From NCBI GenBank assembly GCA_026014515.1, contig JAOZIG010000365.1, forward strand, positions 1 through 17,877: a stretch of 17,877 bases of DNA, written 5' to 3'. The notes under the pieces were generated by a model, which searched no databases, was not told the origin of the DNA, and worked only from the letters and a program-made list of their open reading frames with translations. This DNA is from Candidatus Bathyarchaeota archaeon. Lineage in GTDB: Archaea > Thermoproteota > Bathyarchaeia > TCS64. Positions 13,438 through 17,877 of this stretch are shown piece by piece. Both the position numbers and the translations under genes were made by a program. Numbering within the stretch: position 1 is the first letter of the stretch; each line of letters begins with the position of its first letter.

Positions 13438-13716
13438 TTATCGAATTTTTTCGAAGTTTTCTGCTTCTCTGATGTGGCTGGATACTATCTCTTGGAGGTA
13501 ATCGCTAATCTCCATGAGCTGGTTATCAGTGTCTTGTCGTTGTTGTTCTTGGTTGGCGAGAATTGTTATCATCATTTGTGCCTGTATCTGCTGGTTAAGC
13601 ATTAGTAGTTCTAGTAGTTTTTCGTTTGTCTCGCCTGATGCATTGTCTGTTATGTCTTGTAGGATTGTTGCGTATCGTGTGTTTAGCCACTGTAGCTGGT
13701 TTGTCGGGTTGGGCAT
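13438..13716 (-). CDS. Small coiled-coil protein, 92 aa, unknown function
   Basis: A 92-residue, almost wholly helical protein, rich in Gln, Asn, Glu and Leu. Residues about 25-75 (NEKLLELLMLNQQIQAQMM, then NQEQQRQDTDNQLMEISDYL) show heptad-like spacing of hydrophobic residues typical of a coiled coil. No enzyme motif or membrane helix. No family is recognised; a structural or adaptor role is possible. The reverse-strand TATA-like TTTAAAAAA (13738-13746) stands 26 nt before the ATG, so the message should be leaderless. It precedes the SWIM gene, which has its own box, and is divergent from the superoxide-reductase-like gene. Confidence 0.7.
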   Translation of the reverse strand: MPNPTNQLQWLNTRYATILQDITDNASGETNEKLLELLMLNQQIQAQMMITILANQEQQRQDTDNQLMEISDYLQEIVSSHIREAENFEKIR

Positions 13717-13737
13717 CCAGCAACATCCGTAACCCCC

Positions 13738-13746
13738 TTTTTTAAA
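13738..13746 (-). promoter_or_regulatory. TATA-like box of coiled-coil gene
   Basis: The reverse strand reads TTTAAAAAA, centred 26 nt before the ATG at 13716. Confidence 0.55.
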
Positions 13747-13783
13747 CCTTACTTTATTTTCGGGTGACGCTTATTCATAGCAT

Positions 13784-13790
13784 ACTATAA
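13784..13790 (+). promoter_or_regulatory. TATA-like box of the superoxide-reductase-like gene
   Basis: ACTATAA is centred 29 nt before the ATG at 13816, implying a leader of about three bases. Confidence 0.55.
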
Positions 13791-13815
13791 GAGGGATGCT
13801 TCACCGAATTATTCT

Positions 13816-14262
13816 ATGAGAAAAACAGGGCTGGTTTTGTTCTTAATCATCCTGTCTGCTATGAGTCTATCATTGGTCTACGCGGATGTACCCACAGTAA
13901 CAGACCTAGAGATAACCACAACAACAGACGGAGGCACGGTTTCAGTCACCATCAGGCACAGTGGACCAACAAACAACCACTACGTCAGCAAGGTAGAGAT
14001 AAAAATCGGAGAAAATGTAGAAGAATTTACCCTCGATCCACAGTCTACAGTGACATTCACCGAGGAGTATACGATACCAGAAGACGGAGTAATTGAGGTA
14101 CGTGCCTTCTGTAACCTGCATGGATGGTCAGCTTGGGTCTCCAGTGAGCCAGACTCTGAGGAGCCTGTGTTGATTGATGAAGAGCCTAGTGGTATTCCGG
14201 GGTTCCCCTTGGCAGCGGTTGGTCTCGGTTTGGCTGCTTTGATGCTGAGGCGTGACTGGTAA
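13816..14262 (+). CDS. Secreted, membrane-anchored protein with superoxide-reductase (desulfoferrodoxin)-like domain
   Basis: A 148-residue protein with a signal peptide (KTGLVLFLIILSAMSLSLVYA, cut near 23), a beta domain (about 25-110), an acidic linker (EPDSEEPVLIDEEP) and a C-terminal anchor starting GIPGFP, followed by a hydrophobic stretch and RRDW. That tail resembles archaeal PGF-CTERM signals handled by archaeosortase. The beta domain has two stretches like superoxide reductases: H48-SGPTNN-H55-Y (compare HPxxxxHYI) and C99-N-L-H102-G-W (compare CNxHGLW). These give the Cys and three His of the iron site. The N-terminal fourth His of classical enzymes is not visible, and the two middle His are seven residues apart instead of six. 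It may reduce superoxide outside the cell or bind a metal in another way; the domain call is moderate. Confidence 0.65.
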   Translation: MRKTGLVLFLIILSAMSLSLVYADVPTVTDLEITTTTDGGTVSVTIRHSGPTNNHYVSKVEIKIGENVEEFTLDPQSTVTFTEEYTIPEDGVIEVRAFCNLHGWSAWVSSEPDSEEPVLIDEEPSGIPGFPLAAVGLGLAALMLRRDW

Positions 14263-14300
14263 ACTCTTATCCAACCGATTCCCTTTTCTTGTTGATTATT

Positions 14301-15479
14301 TTGAGCGTGTATGATCCCTTTGAAAAGTTTGGGCTACGCCGCACTATTAACGCAGCCACATGTCTAACCACCCTTGGAGGAAGCCAACCAGACCCAACTG
14401 TCTTCGAGGCAATGATCGATGCCTCCAAAGCATTCATCTACATCCCAGAGCTACAAAATTGGGCAGGGAAAAGATTAGCTGAGGCGTTTGGAGCAGAAGC
14501 AGGATTACCAACCGCTGGGGCTGTCAACTCTTTGATGCTTGCCTGCGCCGCCTGTATCATGAGGGGAACCAAGCTAGGCGAGTACAATCCACTGGATCAG
14601 CCAAGCTGGGCTCACATCATTCAGCGTCTTCCCATGCACACAGAGGGGCTTCCCACCGAGTTCGTGGTCATGGCTGATTCACGTACAGAATACGATCACG
14701 CGATAGAAGCAGTCGGGGGGAAACCAGTGGAAGCTGGGACGAAGGAAGGGGTTACCATAGAAGACCTACATAAAGCCTTCAAACCCGGGAAAACCGCGGC
14801 CTACTATTACACATTGTACGCGTTCAAGGACCAAGTGCCCATCAAAGACTTCGTTGAAGTTGCTCACAGTCACGGCGTACCCGCTATAGTTGATGCTGCT
14901 CCTACCCTGACCCATAAAGGTGTGCCGAAGAAGATTCTGGAGGCTGGGGTTGATCTATTGATCTTTAGCGGGGGGAAGCAGTTCGGTGCACCCAACAACA
15001 CGGGGATTCTACTCGGTAGAGCTGACTTGATCAAGCTTGCTCATCTTCAAGCCTATCCTTTTGATGGTATTGGTCGTGCCTCGAAGATGTGCCGAGAGAC
15101 CATTGTGGCGCTGGTCACTGCGCTTGAGCTTTTCATGAAGCGTGATGATGACGCGTATTACACTGGGTTGCTTGAGAAGACCAAGGCATTCAGCAAACAG
15201 CTTGACGAGATACCGGGTGTAAGCTCTGGTGTTCTCTTCGAGCCTCTGGTAATCGATGGTGTCGTTGCCCCTTGTTATGCTTGGATCGAGAACGAGAATC
15301 TCAGAAAAGTCTATGATGGGTTGTTGGCTGGTTCTCCCAGCATCAAGGCGCTCTATGAACCCTTCTTCATCACAAACGAGGCAGCAAACAGGATCACCCT
15401 CAAGACTGAGTACCTGCTACCCGGTGATACGGAGATAATCCTCAATCGAATTAAGGAGCTATTGGGTGAGGGGTTCTAG
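14301..15479 (+). CDS. SelA/DgaE-like PLP-dependent enzyme
   Basis: A 392-residue fold-type I PLP enzyme of the group that includes selenocysteine synthase SelA and D-glucosaminate-6-phosphate ammonia-lyase (DgaE). The start region FGLRRTINAATCLTTLGGS is characteristic. D198 in VDAAPTLTH contacts the PLP ring nitrogen, and K226 in IFSGGKQFGAPNNTGILLGR forms the Schiff base. The end (LKTEYLLPGDTEIILNRIKELL) matches family close. With no selenocysteine gene in view, a lyase or other amino-acid or sugar role is more likely than Sec synthesis (inference). The start is uncertain: TTG 14301 gives the family-like MSVYDPFEKFG; TTG 14289 and GTG 14307 are alternatives. Its TAG stop shares the CTAG at 15476-15479 with the stop of the convergent HAD gene. 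Confidence 0.88.
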   Translation: MSVYDPFEKFGLRRTINAATCLTTLGGSQPDPTVFEAMIDASKAFIYIPELQNWAGKRLAEAFGAEAGLPTAGAVNSLMLACAACIMRGTKLGEYNPLDQPSWAHIIQRLPMHTEGLPTEFVVMADSRTEYDHAIEAVGGKPVEAGTKEGVTIEDLHKAFKPGKTAAYYYTLYAFKDQVPIKDFVEVAHSHGVPAIVDAAPTLTHKGVPKKILEAGVDLLIFSGGKQFGAPNNTGILLGRADLIKLAHLQAYPFDGIGRASKMCRETIVALVTALELFMKRDDDAYYTGLLEKTKAFSKQLDEIPGVSSGVLFEPLVIDGVVAPCYAWIENENLRKVYDGLLAGSPSIKALYEPFFITNEAANRITLKTEYLLPGDTEIILNRIKELLGEGF

Positions 15480-16162
15480 AATATCTCCAGTAGCTCGCTG
15501 AGCTCTTTGATGGTCCAGTCAGGCACCGATCTATCCCGTTCCTCATCCTTACGGTCTATCCAAACCGTTTTCCAACCCGAATTCTTAGCCCCGATTATAT
15601 CCTTCTGGTAATCGTTGCCTATGTAGACCATCTCACTGGGTGCAGTGTTCATCCGCTCAGCCATTGTATCAAAGATCACCTTGCTTGGCTTATGGTGTCC
15701 TAGTTCCTGTGAGATGATGGTCTCCTTGAACATGTCTCTGAAGGGCAGACGTTTGATCTTGTTCTGCTGGTTATCTGTAGCCCCGTTAGTTATCATGCAT
15801 AATAGGTATTTTTCCGCTAGCTTTGTGATGACTTGCTCTGCATCAGGGTATATTTCCATGTTTTTCATGGTGGTCTCACCATGTAGGGTAGCGAATCTAT
15901 CTGGATCCTCGTCTATCCAGTACTCTTCAAACACCATGCCCATGTGTAATGAGCGTATCTTATGTTCGCTTAGCCCGTCATTCACCATCTCCATGTAGTG
16001 ATACTTGACTACCGCCCAAGTCACATCATAAGTTCTTGAAACCATATCCCGTGTTTCATCAGTGTATTTTGCGATTTCATCAAGCAGGGTGAACTTGGCT
16101 ATTCTTTCACCCATCCATAGGTCACAGAGGGTGCCATCGAGGTCAAAACAGAGAACGGTCAC
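15476..16162 (-). CDS. HAD family hydrolase (phosphatase)
   Basis: A 228-residue haloacid dehalogenase-fold hydrolase with a C1-type helical cap (about 15-95). Motif I is DLDGT with nucleophile D7 and acid/base D9, motif II is T125 in ITNGA, motif III is K158 in HHKPSK, and motif IV is GNDYQKD with D184 and D188. The set is complete, so a cytoplasmic phosphatase on a small phosphate ester is likely; substrate unknown (phosphoglycolate or sugar and nucleotide phosphates are usual). The start is GTG 16162, 30 bases after the histidine-kinase stop. A reverse-strand ATGTATAT/AATATACAT segment (16186-16194) that overlaps the kinase end may give a separate leaderless transcript. Stop overlaps the SelA-like stop by four bases. 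Confidence 0.93.
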   Translation of the reverse strand: MTVLCFDLDGTLCDLWMGERIAKFTLLDEIAKYTDETRDMVSRTYDVTWAVVKYHYMEMVNDGLSEHKIRSLHMGMVFEEYWIDEDPDRFATLHGETTMKNMEIYPDAEQVITKLAEKYLLCMITNGATDNQQNKIKRLPFRDMFKETIISQELGHHKPSKVIFDTMAERMNTAPSEMVYIGNDYQKDIIGAKNSGWKTVWIDRKDEERDRSVPDWTIKELSELLEIF

Positions 16163-16185
16163 AGCTATCCTATCATCCCATGTTA

Positions 16186-16194
16186 TGTATATTC
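16186..16194 (-). promoter_or_regulatory. TATA-like box of HAD hydrolase overlapping kinase stop
   Basis: The reverse strand reads AATATACAT, centred about 27 nt before the GTG at 16162 and touching the kinase TGA (16193-16195). It suggests independent transcription of the hydrolase. Confidence 0.45.
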
Positions 16195-17877
16195 ATTGGT
16201 CACTGACAGGGATACTGAACTTGAATACACTTCCTTTGCCCATTCCATCTGACTCCGCCCATATCTGACCCCTGTGGAGTTCAACAATCGCTTTACAGAT
16301 GCTGAGCCCTAGTCCAACTGATGTGGCTGTCTGGACTGGACGAATAAAGTCCGGGAATGGCGTGAACATTACCTTCTTCTCCTCCTCGGTAAACCCATAT
16401 CCTTGATCAGTAACCGTGACCAGAACGTTGTCTTTCTGCTTCATCATATCTATCTTGATGTGGGTGTTCTCCTCGCTATACTTTGAGGCGTTACTCAACA
16501 GGTTAATTATTAACTGCCGTATCCGGGCTTCATCCCAGTTCACCATCACCTCATCTTTTGGTGTAACAAACTCTAGGCTCTGGTTCTTGGATTCTATGAG
16601 GGGTTTCATATCCTCAATAATTGAATTGATCAAGGAGTTTAACTCAAACTGGGTACGCTTGATGGTTAAACGTCCCTCCTCGATCCGTTGGCTATCTAGA
16701 AGGTCATTTACTAGGTTCTCTAGACGTTCAGTGCTCCTGAAGACTACATCCAGATAGTTATGGATGACATTCATATCCTCCGTGTCCTTGGAGAGCTCGA
16801 GATAACCCTTCATCACTGTTAATGGTGTTCTGATCTCATGGGTGGCCGTGGAGACAAAACGGGTCTTCATGGCGCTGAGCCTCTCCAGCCTCACGTTTGC
16901 TTCCGTGAGGTCGTGTGTTCGCTCCTTAACAGTTTCTTCAAGAAGCTCTAGTCTCTCGATTCTGGATAATGTTTGACCAAGGATAACGCCGATTAGTTCA
17001 ACGAGGTATTTGTCCTCATCAGTGAATGCGTCACGTTCAATGTGCTTCAGGTCCAGAATGTAGACTAGTTTATTGTTTATCTCTACAGGGACTGATAGTT
17101 CTGAGAGATAGTTTTCTGTTACGCGTCCTGCCAAATATTCTGGGTCACTATGTATGTTGTTTACTAGTTGTGTTTTTCCTGTTCTCGCGGCACGTGTTGT
17201 TATTCCGGGGTCTTCGACTCTTGGATTATAATATCGTTTTTGAATTGACATGACATTGTATAGTCTGCCTTTTTCTATCTTGATTATATCAAGAACTTTG
17301 TATCCAAGTTTTTCCTTGAGCATCTCGTAAGTAGATGCGAGAGCTTCGATTGTGTCATCTAATTTGTCCAGTATGAGTGTATGACTGTGAATGTCCTCTA
17401 GTTTTTGCTCAAACTCGATGTTTTTTAAGGTTGAAGCAATATGAATCGCTAACGTCTCAACGAGTTGTTGGTCTTCATGGCTAAACCGGTTGACTGTGGC
17501 GCTTTCAAGGTTGATTATGGCTACTACCTTGTCATTGATCTTGATTGGTACATCTAACTCAGAATACGTCTGGTTGTCTTCAGGCTCTCTGCTGCTGACA
17601 TAATCGGGGTCTTTTTGTACATTGTACACAAGTTGGCTCTTACCTGTACGTACGGCTCTAACGGTAATCCCTTTTCCGTCTAATGGTAACGAGATCAATG
17701 TGCTTCTTTTCTGCTCGTAAAACACAATCTTATCATTTTCAATGTATCCAAATGCCCCAAACCTGTGTTCAAGAACATCATAGACCACAGTCATGGTCTC
17801 TTGGGCTACCTCTTCCCTTGTCTTACACTCAGCGATCCTTGCACTGAACTGGTGTAATGCTTCCAGTTTTTTTAGGT
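16193..17877 (-). CDS. Histidine kinase with two tandem GAF domains (N-terminus beyond window)
   Basis: The frame stays open past ATG 17794 to the window edge. The extra 27 codons (including LHQFSARIAECKTREEVAQE) read as the usual start of a GAF domain, so the gene is cut at its 5' end and the ATG is internal. Numbering from that ATG: GAF 1 about 1-125, GAF 2 about 145-280, a helical linker, HisKA with H319 in ATHEIRTP, and HATPase with the N-box NLLSNASKYS (431-440), DQGYGF (463-468) and GLGLSICKAIVE (494-505). The two GAF domains share GIT-R-RTGK-QLV-N-DP-Y and the SEL-VP--IN-K pattern, showing internal duplication. No membrane helix is visible, so it likely senses a cytoplasmic ligand. It has no receiver; its partner is unknown. 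Intact catalytic residues. Confidence 0.95.
   Translation of the reverse strand, partial: LKKLEALHQFSARIAECKTREEVAQETMTVVYDVLEHRFGAFGYIENDKIVFYEQKRSTLISLPLDGKGITVRAVRTGKSQLVYNVQKDPDYVSSREPEDNQTYSELDVPIKINDKVVAIINLESATVNRFSHEDQQLVETLAIHIASTLKNIEFEQKLEDIHSHTLILDKLDDTIEALASTYEMLKEKLGYKVLDIIKIEKGRLYNVMSIQKRYYNPRVEDPGITTRAARTGKTQLVNNIHSDPEYLAGRVTENYLSELSVPVEINNKLVYILDLKHIERDAFTDEDKYLVELIGVILGQTLSRIERLELLEETVKERTHDLTEANVRLERLSAMKTRFVSTATHEIRTPLTVMKGYLELSKDTEDMNVIHNYLDVVFRSTERLENLVNDLLDSQRIEEGRLTIKRTQFELNSLINSIIEDMKPLIESKNQSLEFVTPKDEVMVNWDEARIRQLIINLLSNASKYSEENTHIKIDMMKQKDNVLVTVTDQGYGFTEEEKKVMFTPFPDFIRPVQTATSVGLGLSICKAIVELHRGQIWAESDGMGKGSVFKFSIPVSDQ

Noticed and set aside
17794..17796. ATG taken as start of the histidine kinase
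   Set aside because: The frame continues upstream without a stop to the window edge with GAF-like sequence, so this Met is internal.
1..17877. CRISPR array, tRNA, rRNA, insertion sequence or attachment site
   Set aside because: No regularly spaced repeats, cloverleaf-like sequence, transposase motif or bordering repeats were seen on reading; a tRNA or repeat search program would be needed to be certain.

Overview
The window looks archaeal. It carries an archaeal-type ATP-dependent DNA ligase, and most genes have a TATA-like box about 25-30 nt before the start codon, which implies leaderless or near-leaderless mRNAs. A few starts instead use a GGTGAT-type ribosome binding site. A surface protein ends in a PGF-CTERM-like tail. 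GTG and TTG starts are frequent. No rRNA, tRNA, CRISPR array or transposase was seen, so the lineage cannot be fixed. An Asgard/Thorarchaeota-like or Bathyarchaeota-like archaeon is a guess from the overall gene style.

Left part (1-7250): the end of an unidentified gene; a zinc-ribbon membrane protein; the DNA ligase (lig), divergent from it; then three tandem paralogous M20 metallopeptidases (ArgE/DapE/CPG2 type), each with its own TATA box. A small NTF2-like gene lies on the opposite strand between the first two. The first and third copies keep all catalytic and metal-binding residues. The middle copy has lost the general-base Glu (now Gln) and a zinc ligand (Glu to Tyr), so it is probably a pseudoenzyme. 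A 62-aa gene converges on the third copy with an 11-bp overlap, and a stand-alone tRNA-binding OB-fold protein follows.

Middle part (7250-11000): a large N-terminally anchored extracellular protein with a PepSY-like end; an AT-rich spacer that holds a 50-codon two-helix membrane protein not obvious at normal length cut-offs; a single-pass membrane protein; a DUF4256 protein (probably shared with bacteria); and a lone response-regulator receiver.

Right part (11000-17877): a redox run (nitroreductase, then a DsrE-like gene one base upstream of an iron-sulfur flavoprotein); four very small reverse-strand genes, including a SWIM zinc finger, with palindromes at two of their promoters; a secreted, membrane-anchored protein with a superoxide-reductase-like domain; a SelA/DgaE-like PLP enzyme whose stop shares a CTAG with the stop of a convergent HAD phosphatase; and a tandem-GAF histidine kinase that runs off the right edge of the window.

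Most genes appear to be transcribed singly. The only clear translational coupling is DsrE-like to flavoprotein. Candidates for something new are the M20 trio with its apparently dead middle copy, the surface superoxide-reductase-like protein with an incomplete iron site, the hidden small membrane protein, and the palindromes in the small-gene cluster.
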